A stretch of DNA of 18,688 nt from Gemmatimonadota bacterium. Its GTDB lineage: Bacteria; GCA-2686955. Shown here piece after piece: positions 8,748 to 16,037 of this stretch. Where the stretch lies: NCBI GenBank assembly GCA_002686955.1, contig NYZA01000004.1, forward strand, positions 1 through 18,688. The letters run 5' to 3'. A program made the translations under genes and the position numbers. The notes beneath the pieces are model-generated. The model saw only the letters and a program-made list of their open reading frames with translations, was not told the DNA's origin and made no database searches. The first letter of the stretch is position 1. Each line of letters starts with the position of its first letter.

Positions 8748-8752
8748 CGGGC

Positions 8753-11005
8753 ATGGACTTCAATCGACGGGGGGCGCAAGCGGACCATGCTATCACCACG
8801 CTCTCTACCGGTGGCCGCTCCGCGCCGATTCTCCTCTCTCTTCTTCTCGCCGTCGCCGGCTGTGGAGACAGCGAACCCGGACCTCCCTTTCTGCGGTTCC
8901 ACGCCGCCGACACTCTCCTCGCGGGCGCGGAGCCCCGGCCCGATAGCGCCGAGCTGGCGGATGATCGGCGCGACGCCATCCTGATCCCGGCGCCTTCTCG
9001 CTGGCGCGCCCGCGTCACCATCCCATCGGGCGGGCGATTCGAGACCGGATTGGCGGCCGGCGGCGGATCCGCGCAATCCTCTCTTCCCACGATCGCCTTC
9101 ACCTTCCTCCCCGACGCCGAAGGATCGAAAGAGAGAGACGAGTATCGAATCGAAACTCCCATCGACCCCGCGGCGCAAGGCTGGCTCGACTGGACCTGGG
9201 ATCTCTCCCGGCACAGCCGGCAGAGCGGATGGTTCGAGATCGATGCCACCCCTTCCCCCGATGGTTGGATCCGCCTCGGCGATCCTCTCTTGGTCCCCGC
9301 GACCGGCCGTTCGCCCGCCCCTTCCCTCCTTCTCATCAGCATCGATACCCTTCGCCGCGATCCCATCGGTCGGGTCACACCGAATCTCGACGATCTCGCC
9401 GAGCGCGGCTGGCCGGTCCTCACGGCGATCGCCCCGGCCCCGTGGACTCTGCCCTCGCACGCTTCTCTGCTCACCGGCCTCGATCCGGTCCACCACGGCG
9501 TCGTCGGGGAGACCCGCCGCCTTCCCAAGGGCATCCCGACTCTGGCCAAACACTTCCGCGACAACGGCTACCGCACCCTAGCGATGGTCAGCGCCCCCTA
9601 TCTCGATGCGGACTACGGCTTCGCCGAGGGATTCGACCGATACGACGACTGGACCCTGAAGGTCTCCGGTCACGAGGCATCCCAGAAGAGCGGCGGCGCC
9701 GAGAAGGTCGTCGACCAGGCGATCCGGTGGTTCAGCGAATACTCCGCCGTCCCCCTCTTCATCTTCCTGCACATATGGGATCCACATTACGACTACGACC
9801 CCCCGCCCCCCTTCGATACCCGATTCGATCCTCGCTATCGAGGCACGGTCGACGGCTCCTTCGAAGCGCTTTCCGCCGACTATGCCGCACGCGACCTGGA
9901 GCACGTTCGTGCCCTCTACGATGGAGAGGTCGCATGGACCGACACCCTCATGGGACACCTGCTCGATCGCCTCGATGATCTCGGGCGGCTCGACCGGACC
10001 GCCGTCATCGTCACTTCCGACCACGGGGACGAGTTCTACGAGCACGGCAACAAGGGCCATGGCGACCACCTCGTGCCGGAGGTCCTCGAGGTTCCGGTCA
10101 TCGTTGGACCGACACGCGAGAGCCGCCTCCCCGTCCCCGGACACCGAGGCCGACCGCACTCGCTCCTCGACGTCGCAGCGACGACCTCGCTGCTCGTCGG
10201 GCTGCCGCCACCCGCGGGGATCGACGGCACTCCGATCGGTTCGCCCCCCGACATGCCGAACGCCGAGGCCGGCGTCTGGTCGGTGGCGAGCTGGGGGGGG
10301 CGTTTGCGGCAGGCATGCGTGACCGGCAGATGGGCCTACATCATCGAAGGGAGCGATCGCCCGCCGCGCCTCTACGATCGCACGGTCGATTCCGGCTGGA
10401 ATCGCGACGTGGCGGCCGAGCAGAGCGCGGCCTTGGATGCGTTCGCCTCCGCCTGGCGCCACCGTATGGATGGCTGGCCCGGTCTCCATCTGATCGCCGC
10501 CCTTGACCGATCGAGCCGCTTCGCAGCCGATATCGCATCCGATTCGCCTCTCGGCGAGGCGGTTCTGGTGCGCGCCGGGGCCGGGAGCAGCCTGCGGATT
10601 TCCGACGATCGCAATTCGATCATGATCCGGGCGAGCCCCGACCGAAGCGGCGTCGTGCATATGGTTTTCGACCCGGACTACAGCGCCGATCCTTTTTCGA
10701 TCGAGCTGCGCAGCGATGAGCGCCCCCTACGGGCGCGCTCGATCCGCGTCGCGGGCGCCCGCGTCGAGCTCCCACCGAACGAGCGGGCAACGATCACCGA
10801 GGGCCGCATCGAGCACGCGCGGAGCGCCGGCATCGGAGACGTTCCCAGCGCGCGCGAGACGATCCAAATGCTGGTTCGGGTCACCGATCGCCCCATTATC
10901 GTGCTGGCCCGCGTTCCGATCCAGGGCGTGGTCGCGCGAGAGAGCGGAGCGCCTCTCGATCCCGAGTTGGAGTCCCGGCTCCGGTCGCTCGGGTATCTCG
11001 ATTGA
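8753..11005 (+). CDS. Sulfatase/alkaline-phosphatase-fold lipoprotein (Thr-type active site)
   Basis: A 750-residue protein. ATG 8753 is preferred over the in-frame ATG 8705, which lies inside the previous gene. A signal sequence ends in the lipobox LLLAVAGC with Cys37. After a beta-rich N-terminal region, the AP-superfamily core begins at about residue 190: SIDTLRRD (D198 metal ligand), PWTLPSHASLLTG (T232 at the nucleophile position), HIWDPHYDYD (about 340-349) and TSDHGDEFYEHG (D423, H424). The classical sulfatase signature C/S-x-P-x-R is replaced by T-L-P-S-H, so it has no cysteine to turn into formylglycine. It may be a phosphodiesterase, a phospho-group transferase or a non-FGly sulfatase relative. 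The final residues LESRLRSLGYLD match the tail common in bacterial sulfatase-like proteins. The last ~300 residues include a beta-rich domain. It is followed by a GT-C gene with TGATG overlap. Confidence 0.85.
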   Translation: MDFNRRGAQADHAITTLSTGGRSAPILLSLLLAVAGCGDSEPGPPFLRFHAADTLLAGAEPRPDSAELADDRRDAILIPAPSRWRARVTIPSGGRFETGLAAGGGSAQSSLPTIAFTFLPDAEGSKERDEYRIETPIDPAAQGWLDWTWDLSRHSRQSGWFEIDATPSPDGWIRLGDPLLVPATGRSPAPSLLLISIDTLRRDPIGRVTPNLDDLAERGWPVLTAIAPAPWTLPSHASLLTGLDPVHHGVVGETRRLPKGIPTLAKHFRDNGYRTLAMVSAPYLDADYGFAEGFDRYDDWTLKVSGHEASQKSGGAEKVVDQAIRWFSEYSAVPLFIFLHIWDPHYDYDPPPPFDTRFDPRYRGTVDGSFEALSADYAARDLEHVRALYDGEVAWTDTLMGHLLDRLDDLGRLDRTAVIVTSDHGDEFYEHGNKGHGDHLVPEVLEVPVIVGPTRESRLPVPGHRGRPHSLLDVAATTSLLVGLPPPAGIDGTPIGSPPDMPNAEAGVWSVASWGGRLRQACVTGRWAYIIEGSDRPPRLYDRTVDSGWNRDVAAEQSAALDAFASAWRHRMDGWPGLHLIAALDRSSRFAADIASDSPLGEAVLVRAGAGSSLRISDDRNSIMIRASPDRSGVVHMVFDPDYSADPFSIELRSDERPLRARSIRVAGARVELPPNERATITEGRIEHARSAGIGDVPSARETIQMLVRVTDRPIIVLARVPIQGVVARESGAPLDPELESRLRSLGYLD

Positions 11006-12624
11006 TGCTCCATCGCCGAATCCCGCGGGAGACCGCGATCGCCGGCGCGCTCTTCCTGCTCGTGGCCGCCTTCCGTCTCTATCGACTCAACGACATCCCC
11101 CGCGGCATCTGGATCGACGAAGGCCGCATGGCCTTTCGCGCGATGGTGGCCTGGGAACGTGGGTGGCGACATATTTTTGACTGGCGCCCGGTGAGCGTGC
11201 CGGGTTCGGACGAAGCTTCCCACATCTACCTCGTCTGCTTCGATGCGATCAGCCGCGTCTTCGGAGGCGGCATGCTCGGCATCCGAATGGCCTCCGTGCT
11301 GCCCGGGATCCTTACGGCGATTCCTTTCTGGCGGGTCGCCCGCGGGCTCTTCCCTCGGCCCGCCGCGATCGTCGCCACCTGCGCATTCGCTACCGGCATC
11401 TGGAGCGCCAACCACGCCCGCTGGACCTGGGAGCAGACACTTTTGATTTTGCTCCATGTCGGCGCGGCGGCATCGATTCTCTCTTGGTGGCGCACGGGAG
11501 CCAGGCGACACCTTTTTGCGATCGGCGCCCAATGTGGTGTAGCCATGGCCACGTACACCACGTGGCCGGCCTCCATCGCCGCGATCTTCGTCTCGATCGC
11601 TCTGACCCCTTGGGTACACGGGCTCGGCGTATCGAACGACACTCGAACGACGGCGCCCGCGCTCGGCCGAGTTCTGTTGGTGATGGCGATCGCAGCCGCT
11701 CCTTTCATGTGGCACTACCGTCGCGACCCCACGCCACTGCTGGCCAGCTACCATGAGCTCTCCGCCGCGTCGGCCGAGCGCGAGGGGGCGTGGACCATCG
11801 GCGCTTCGGCTTTATCGCATGCCGCGATGTTCGTTTCTGCGAAGGGAGGAAGCGATCAGGACGGTCCGACCGATCTTCCCGTGGTCGATCCGGTCACCGC
11901 GATCGCCTTCATCGCCGGGCTCGCCGCACTGCTCTCCAGGCCGCGGAGCGCATCCACCGCGATCGTATTGCCGTGGCTTCTGTTCGTCTGGTTGACGGGC
12001 CCCCTCTCGACCGCACACCCGGCGCCGCCGTACATCCGCCGGATCGGAGCGATGGCGCCGGCGGTCTATCTCGCCTCCGGAGCGGGCTGGGCGCTCCTCT
12101 CGTCGAAGTGGCGCAGGCTCTTTCGCTCACGGGCGGGTGAACGCGCATGGTGCGCCATGACCGCCTTGGCGATCGCGGCGATGGTTGGCTGGAACGGCTG
12201 GGCGCTCTTCGCCGAATGGGGTGGGCGCGAGCAGCCTGTCGGGCGCTTCGGCGTGAACGAGCAATTGATCGGAGAGGAGCTCGGAACCCTCGCCCCGACC
12301 GAGCACGCCCTCGTCCTCACGAACATCCTCTCCGGCGACTCCGCGTTCTTCACCACCGAAACCAGCGCCCAGACGATCCGCACGATCGCCGGCGAGCGGA
12401 TTCCGGAGTGGGGAATCAACCCCGAGGGCACGAGGATCTTCATCGGCGACCGTGCCAGGCTGCCGGATGGTGGCCCCATTCGGATCTACGGCATGGTTGG
12501 CGATCCCGCGATGGAGCGGGTTCTCGCGGCCATCTCCGGTGATGGCGACGGCAGGCGGGCGGTGGAGATGCGAGAGATTCCCGGCGGTCTGGCGTGTTGG
12601 GTCTTTCGCCAGCCTGCTCGATGA
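11005..12624 (+). CDS. GT-C glycosyltransferase, PMT/ArnT-like
   Basis: A 539-residue polytopic protein. ATG 11005 shares one base with the preceding TGA (TGATG). The first helix (about 11-26) is followed by GIWIDEGRMAF with D38-E39, the position of the acidic catalytic or metal-binding pair of PMT/ArnT-type GT-C enzymes. Then come repeated hydrophobic segments (for example PAAIVATCAFATGIW, IAAIFVSIALTPW) and a basic periplasmic-loop motif PPYIRRIGAMAPAVYLASG. The last ~130 residues form a soluble tail. The family transfers a sugar from a lipid-phosphate donor to protein or glycolipid outside the cytoplasm; the target here is unknown. It is translationally linked to the sulfatase-fold lipoprotein, suggesting both act on one surface polymer. 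It is intact, with no frame damage. Confidence 0.82.
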   Translation: MLHRRIPRETAIAGALFLLVAAFRLYRLNDIPRGIWIDEGRMAFRAMVAWERGWRHIFDWRPVSVPGSDEASHIYLVCFDAISRVFGGGMLGIRMASVLPGILTAIPFWRVARGLFPRPAAIVATCAFATGIWSANHARWTWEQTLLILLHVGAAASILSWWRTGARRHLFAIGAQCGVAMATYTTWPASIAAIFVSIALTPWVHGLGVSNDTRTTAPALGRVLLVMAIAAAPFMWHYRRDPTPLLASYHELSAASAEREGAWTIGASALSHAAMFVSAKGGSDQDGPTDLPVVDPVTAIAFIAGLAALLSRPRSASTAIVLPWLLFVWLTGPLSTAHPAPPYIRRIGAMAPAVYLASGAGWALLSSKWRRLFRSRAGERAWCAMTALAIAAMVGWNGWALFAEWGGREQPVGRFGVNEQLIGEELGTLAPTEHALVLTNILSGDSAFFTTETSAQTIRTIAGERIPEWGINPEGTRIFIGDRARLPDGGPIRIYGMVGDPAMERVLAAISGDGDGRRAVEMREIPGGLACWVFRQPAR

Positions 12625-12838
12625 GCCAGGAAGCTACACTCAGCGGTGCCATGGACGGAGCAACGACACCACCCGGGCTCGACCCGACGAGGCTGAGCGC
12701 GATCCTGCGCCGCTTCCCTCGAGTGGCCGCCGCTTATCTCTTCGGCTCCGTGTCACGCAGCGACGCGCGGCTCGACAGCGATGTCGACCTGGCGCTGGTT
12801 CTGAGCGAGCCCGCCGCCGAACCTGTCCGGATCATTGA
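12621..12838 (+). pseudogene. Nucleotidyltransferase (MNT/KNTase-type) domain, 3'-truncated
   Basis: The N-terminal half of a minimal nucleotidyltransferase is clear: AAAYLFGSVSRSDARLDSD followed by VDLALVL gives the G-S-x(n)-D-x-D signature, with the two metal-binding Asp residues of the Pol-beta superfamily. The third Asp (usually in a DLVDL-like strand) and the rest of the domain are absent. The frame stays open to 13112, but from about 12840 it only reads through the antisense strand of the beta-helix gene, so real homology ends near 12838. It could start at ATG 12621 (ATGA overlap with the GT-C gene) or at ATG 12651. Intact relatives are small proteins usually paired with a HEPN partner in toxin-antitoxin-like modules; none is present. 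Probably a remnant. The end coordinate is approximate. Confidence 0.65.
12635..12640 (+). promoter_or_regulatory. Possible -10 element TACACT
   Basis: TACACT in the context AAGCTACACTCAG lies 10 bases before ATG 12651 of the nucleotidyltransferase remnant. It resembles TACAAT before 8753 and TATCCT before 14435. If functional, 12651 rather than 12621 would be the start. Tentative. Confidence 0.22.
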
Positions 12839-12866
12839 TGGAGAGCAGAACGACAGATTGCCAGAT

Positions 12867-14378
12867 CTATTCTACAGGCTGCACCCACACGCTACGATAC
12901 GCAATCACGCGTGTGTCGCGCACCATCGCCAAAACGACATAAGGATGCTCGATCGGGCCCCGCGGAGCGTACAGCCGATTCCCCCTTCGGCGCATCTCGG
13001 GGGGCACTTCGATCGGAAAAACATCTTCTCGATCGGGAAAATCCAGGAAACGCTCCTCCCCGGCCGTCGCCCCGATCGAGACGAAGAGCGGCTCATCGAT
13101 CCACTCCGGTGAGAAAGACCACGCGTCGGTCGGTCCAGGAGCGAAAGACTCCGGAGAAGTGTCGATATGAGGCAGGACACGATTGTCTTCGAATAGAGAT
13201 TCGTCGTTCGATGTCTCGAACTGGATCCAGTCGTCGCGCGCGCGGAGACGATTGTGTTCGATCCGATTCAGCTTCGGCTCTGCCGCCACTCCTCTGTCTT
13301 CGAAGGGGCGATGAAAGCGGTCGAACAAGATCGCTTCGGGGTGCAGGCGAATCGCCGACATGTTGCCGTAAAAGATGTTTCCAGCTATGAGGTTTTCGTG
13401 GGCATAGGCTCCCAAGGAGATGCCGGCTTCGCGGTTCCCTTCGATCAGATTCTCGGTGAAGCGACACATCGCCGAGGTTTCCACCGTGATGCCGGCGGTG
13501 TTGTCGGCGATCCGGTTTCCGTGCACGACGGTTCCAGCGCACGCGGTCTCCAACGACAGAGGATCGGTGTTTCGGAGGAGTCGGTTGTTCAGAATCGTGT
13601 CGGCTTCGGTATTGAAGAGCAGTATGCCATGTCCGTTCCCTAGAATTGTGTTGTCGACAACAAAATTCTGCCCGCTGTAGCCGATCCCGAGCCCTTCGTC
13701 ACCATTGCCGACGATCCAGTTGTTCGCGATTCGATTTCGCCGCGAGTCGACCAGAACGTAAAAGCCATCGTGGCGATTGTCGGCGATCCAGCAATCTCGA
13801 ATCATGCTGGAATCGGCGTTCGAGATGTCGATGCCGTTGCCGTTGCGGGAGTTGGTCATCGAGCAACCTTCGACCAAAGCGTGGCTCAGATCGTCCACAC
13901 GCATCCCCTGCCGATTGTCGTCCGCCCAGAGATCGCGCAACACGGTACAGTCGGAGCGAATGGCATGAACCCCGAGATTGAATCCGGCGACGCGTAGTCC
14001 TTCGATCGTGGCGCCGGGGGCATCTTCGATCAGCACGCCCGTGTCGTTCCCTTCAGGATCGAGGGCGAAGTGCCATTCTATCCGAGCGCCCCGCCCACTC
14101 ACGGTCGCTCCAGGAAGGCGGACGACGATTCGCAAATCCGGATAGTCCCCGGGGGGTAGCTCGAGATCCCCGTGCATCCAGGTCTCGTTTCCACGTTGAA
14201 ATGTCTCGCCCGGCGCCAGAGGCGCGAGATTGTCGAGCGAATCCGGCGCGGCCGCCGCCAGGTAGATGGTTCTGCCTCGGTGCTGTGCCTCGGGGGCGCC
14301 GGAGGGGTCAGGCGTCGCGCACGAGTCGCAGCCGAGCGCCGCGAGGGCGAGAAGGAGGGGGGACAGCTTCGTCGACAT
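12867..14378 (-). CDS. NosD-like right-handed beta-helix lipoprotein
   Basis: A 503-residue protein. ATG 14378 is chosen because it opens a short, clean lipoprotein signal (MSTKLSPLLLALAALGC, Cys17); longer in-frame starts upstream would bury it and run into the divergent gene. Residues about 66-112 form an entry strand region (LELPPGDYPDLRIVVRL), about 115-400 the Asn/Gly-rich beta-helix (DNRQGMRVDD, GNGDEGLGIGY, NTILGNGHGILLFN), and about 405-503 a C-terminal beta domain ending YVVLAMVRDTRVIAYRS. It is a full-length paralogue of the gene at 6078-7452, matching in helix coils and C-terminal domain. Related beta-helices include NosD, AlgG-type epimerases and polysaccharide lyases; no catalytic triad can be assigned, so glycan binding or processing is inferred. 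It is convergent with the truncated nucleotidyltransferase. Confidence 0.85.
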   Translation of the reverse strand: MSTKLSPLLLALAALGCDSCATPDPSGAPEAQHRGRTIYLAAAAPDSLDNLAPLAPGETFQRGNETWMHGDLELPPGDYPDLRIVVRLPGATVSGRGARIEWHFALDPEGNDTGVLIEDAPGATIEGLRVAGFNLGVHAIRSDCTVLRDLWADDNRQGMRVDDLSHALVEGCSMTNSRNGNGIDISNADSSMIRDCWIADNRHDGFYVLVDSRRNRIANNWIVGNGDEGLGIGYSGQNFVVDNTILGNGHGILLFNTEADTILNNRLLRNTDPLSLETACAGTVVHGNRIADNTAGITVETSAMCRFTENLIEGNREAGISLGAYAHENLIAGNIFYGNMSAIRLHPEAILFDRFHRPFEDRGVAAEPKLNRIEHNRLRARDDWIQFETSNDESLFEDNRVLPHIDTSPESFAPGPTDAWSFSPEWIDEPLFVSIGATAGEERFLDFPDREDVFPIEVPPEMRRRGNRLYAPRGPIEHPYVVLAMVRDTRVIAYRSVWVQPVE

Positions 14379-14413
14379 CGCGTCGATTGTGACACGTATC
14401 GGCGCATGGTTGC

Positions 14414-14419
14414 TATCCT
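14414..14419 (+). promoter_or_regulatory. Possible -10 element TATCCT in divergent intergenic region
   Basis: The 56 bases between the divergent beta-helix (14378, minus) and SUMF1 (14435, plus) genes must hold both promoters. TTGCTATCCT resembles an extended -10 and lies 15 bases before ATG 14435. On the minus strand CACAAT lies 10 bases before ATG 14378. No good -35 boxes or ribosome sites are visible. Tentative. Confidence 0.25.
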
Positions 14420-14434
14420 CCCGCGCGATCGACC

Positions 14435-15280
14435 ATGTGTGCATCAACCACGCTCCCCCAATCGAGATGTGCTGGAGCGCTGCTCGCTCTGGCGGCCGCG
14501 GGGGGCGGCTGTGCGCCCGATCCTGATCCCGCGCCGCCCCCCCCGGGCCACGAGTCGGCGGACTCGCTCGCGCTGGCCCGAAAACGACATCGAGGGCCGG
14601 ACGCCGGTATGGTGCCGATCCCAGCGGGCACCTTCCTGCGCGGCGAGCCGAACCAACCGGCAGAAGCGCAGCCGACCGGCCTGATCGAGCCGCGGAAGGT
14701 GCATCTCGACCGCTTCTGGATCGATCGCTATGAGTACCCGAACGTGGAGGGCGCGCTGCCCCTGATCGAGGTGCACTGGCACGACGCAAAACGGCTCTGC
14801 GAAGAGCGAGGCAAGCGTCTGTGCACGGCCGACGAGTGGGAAAGGGCATGTCGCGGTCCCTCAGGGTTCCTCCACCCATACGGCAACGAATTCTCTGGCG
14901 AGGCCTGCCATACACCTCAGGACTTCGACAACCACGGCCCAGCGCCGAGCGGCTCCCATCCCGAATGCCGTTCCCGCTACGGCGTGTACGACATGATCGG
15001 AAATGTGAACGAATGGACCGCCGATGTGGTCACGCTGACACAGGTTCGGCGCTCGCCCAACCGCAACAACTACGGCAACGACGATTTTTGGCGCGACGAG
15101 CGCTACCCGGAGTGGCCGATTCTGCTCGGAGGGGATTGGGGCACGAGCCCCGAGCAGCTCCGGTGCACCTATCGGGGGCATTTCCATCCGCCGGACCATC
15201 AACTTCGTGATGACGGTTTCCGTTGCTGCGCGGACAATCCTCCCCGAGGTGATAGAGTCGCGCCCGAATCGGAATCCTGA
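14435..15280 (+). CDS. SUMF1/FGE-domain lipoprotein, non-FGE type
   Basis: A 281-residue protein. The signal sequence runs to AGGGC (Cys26, a loose lipobox), followed by a Pro-rich linker. The formylglycine-generating-enzyme (SUMF1, C-type-lectin-like) fold spans about 58-266, shown by MVPIPAGTFLRG, VHLDRFWIDRYEYPN, DAKRLCEERGKRLC, TADEWERACRG, YGVYDMIGNVNEWTAD, GGDWGTSPEQLRCTYR and GFRCC. True FGEs carry two copper-binding cysteines spaced C-x4-C near the C-terminus; here there is only LRCTYR and the final CC, so conversion of a sulfatase cysteine is unlikely. Many such domains are ligand-binding or structural. The several cysteines (about residues 122, 130, 139, 158, 178) could form disulfides outside the cytoplasm. 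It is followed after 55 bases by a TPR lipoprotein on the same strand. Confidence 0.85.
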   Translation: MCASTTLPQSRCAGALLALAAAGGGCAPDPDPAPPPPGHESADSLALARKRHRGPDAGMVPIPAGTFLRGEPNQPAEAQPTGLIEPRKVHLDRFWIDRYEYPNVEGALPLIEVHWHDAKRLCEERGKRLCTADEWERACRGPSGFLHPYGNEFSGEACHTPQDFDNHGPAPSGSHPECRSRYGVYDMIGNVNEWTADVVTLTQVRRSPNRNNYGNDDFWRDERYPEWPILLGGDWGTSPEQLRCTYRGHFHPPDHQLRDDGFRCCADNPPRGDRVAPESES

Positions 15281-15286
15281 TCGGCG

Positions 15287-15306
15287 CTCCGATCGATCGA
15301 TCGGAG
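15287..15306. repeat. 20-bp perfect palindrome
   Basis: CTCCGATCGATCGATCGGAG equals its own reverse complement. It lies 6 bases after the SUMF1 gene stop and ends 29 bases before the TPR lipoprotein start. There is no loop-friendly centre or T tract, so it looks more like a dimeric protein site or a weak hairpin than a standard terminator. Confidence 0.6.
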
Positions 15307-15320
15307 GGGCGAGACGGGAA

Positions 15321-15326
15321 AGGAGA
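15321..15326 (+). promoter_or_regulatory. Strong Shine-Dalgarno AGGAGA
   Basis: AGGAGA lies 9 bases before ATG 15336. It fixes that ATG as the start of the TPR lipoprotein rather than an in-frame ATG at 15207 inside the SUMF1 gene. Confidence 0.65.
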
Positions 15327-15335
15327 ACAGGACAG

Positions 15336-16031
15336 ATGCATCGACAGTTGACGAAGATGGGGGCAGTGGCGGGAGTGATCGTCCTCGCCGGTTGCGGAGA
15401 GAGCGGCTCGAAGGCGGACGAGGATGCACGGATGCCCGAGGTGGAGCACGCCGCGACGGTCACGCCCGCGGCCGATGAGTCCGCACTTATTCGAAGCGCG
15501 AACGCGGCTGAGCCGGCCGAGCCGGCCAAGACCGAGCCGAAAGGAGTCGCGCCCAAGAAGAGCTCCCCCGCCGCCGACGAGAAGATGTCGAAAGACGTGG
15601 AGCGCTACCTCGGTCTTCTGAAAGAGGTCGAGACTCTGCTGAATACCGAGAAGAACGCGCAGGCCGTCGCCAAGGGGAAGGTGCTCGTGAAGGAGGCTCC
15701 TGAGGAGCATGAGGCGTGGCTCTCGCTCGGGGTTGCCCAGCGCCACAATGGCGATCTCGCTGGCGCCGAAGTGTCCCTGAAGAAGGCAGACGCCCTCGAG
15801 CCGAAGTGCGGCAAGACCTTGACCCATCTTGCGCAGGCGGTCGCCGATCAGGGGCGTTGCAAGGATGCGATCCCCTTCTACGAGCAGGCCGGCGAGGCGA
15901 CCCCGGAGGTCACCGTCATCTGGATGGGTCTGCTCGAGTGCCAGCAGGAGATTGGAGACAAGAAGGGCGCGGCGGCGACCCAGACGCGCCTCGACAAGAT
16001 GATGAGCGAGTCGAAGAAGAAAGGCACCTGA
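15336..16031 (+). CDS. TPR-containing lipoprotein
   Basis: A 231-residue protein. The signal MHRQLTKMGAVAGVIVLAGC gives lipobox VLAGC with Cys20. Next comes a Lys/Ala/Pro/Glu-rich linker (about 21-85) of the kind that spans away from a membrane, then a helical region from about 87 with TPR-like hairpins (EHEAWLSLGVAQRHNGDLAG, then KTLTHLAQAVADQGRCKDA and VTVIWMGLLECQQEIGDKKG). TPR arrays bind partner proteins, so a periplasm-facing scaffold is likely; the partner is unknown. Lys use is higher than in neighbouring genes (AAG codons, KKKG end), which hints at strong expression or different selection. It ends 6 bases from the convergent GT-C gene, with no terminator visible between them. Confidence 0.85.
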   Translation: MHRQLTKMGAVAGVIVLAGCGESGSKADEDARMPEVEHAATVTPAADESALIRSANAAEPAEPAKTEPKGVAPKKSSPAADEKMSKDVERYLGLLKEVETLLNTEKNAQAVAKGKVLVKEAPEEHEAWLSLGVAQRHNGDLAGAEVSLKKADALEPKCGKTLTHLAQAVADQGRCKDAIPFYEQAGEATPEVTVIWMGLLECQQEIGDKKGAAATQTRLDKMMSESKKKGT

Positions 16032-16037
16032 CGGGTC

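Noticed and set aside
8705-8752. Earlier in-frame ATG 8705 for the sulfatase-fold lipoprotein
   Set aside because: It lies inside the end of the upstream gene and would place 16 non-signal residues before the lipoprotein signal; 8753 gives a better signal length.
9800-9812. C-rich run in the sulfatase-fold gene as another frameshift
   Set aside because: The frame continues normally on both sides (HIWDPHYDYDPPPPFDTRF), so the run is coding Pro residues.
12840-13112. Extension of the nucleotidyltransferase frame to a stop at 13112
   Set aside because: It overlaps the convergent beta-helix gene by about 245 bases and shows no domain similarity after VDLALVL; accidental read-through of the antisense strand.
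14379-14915. Longer in-frame start (14915) for the second beta-helix gene
   Set aside because: The extension would run antisense through the SUMF1 gene and bury the lipoprotein signal beginning at 14378.
14435-15280. SUMF1 protein as the activator of the nearby sulfatase-fold protein
   Set aside because: The sulfatase-fold protein has Thr instead of the Cys substrate, and the SUMF1 domain lacks the FGE C-x4-C pair; both are also exported lipoproteins.
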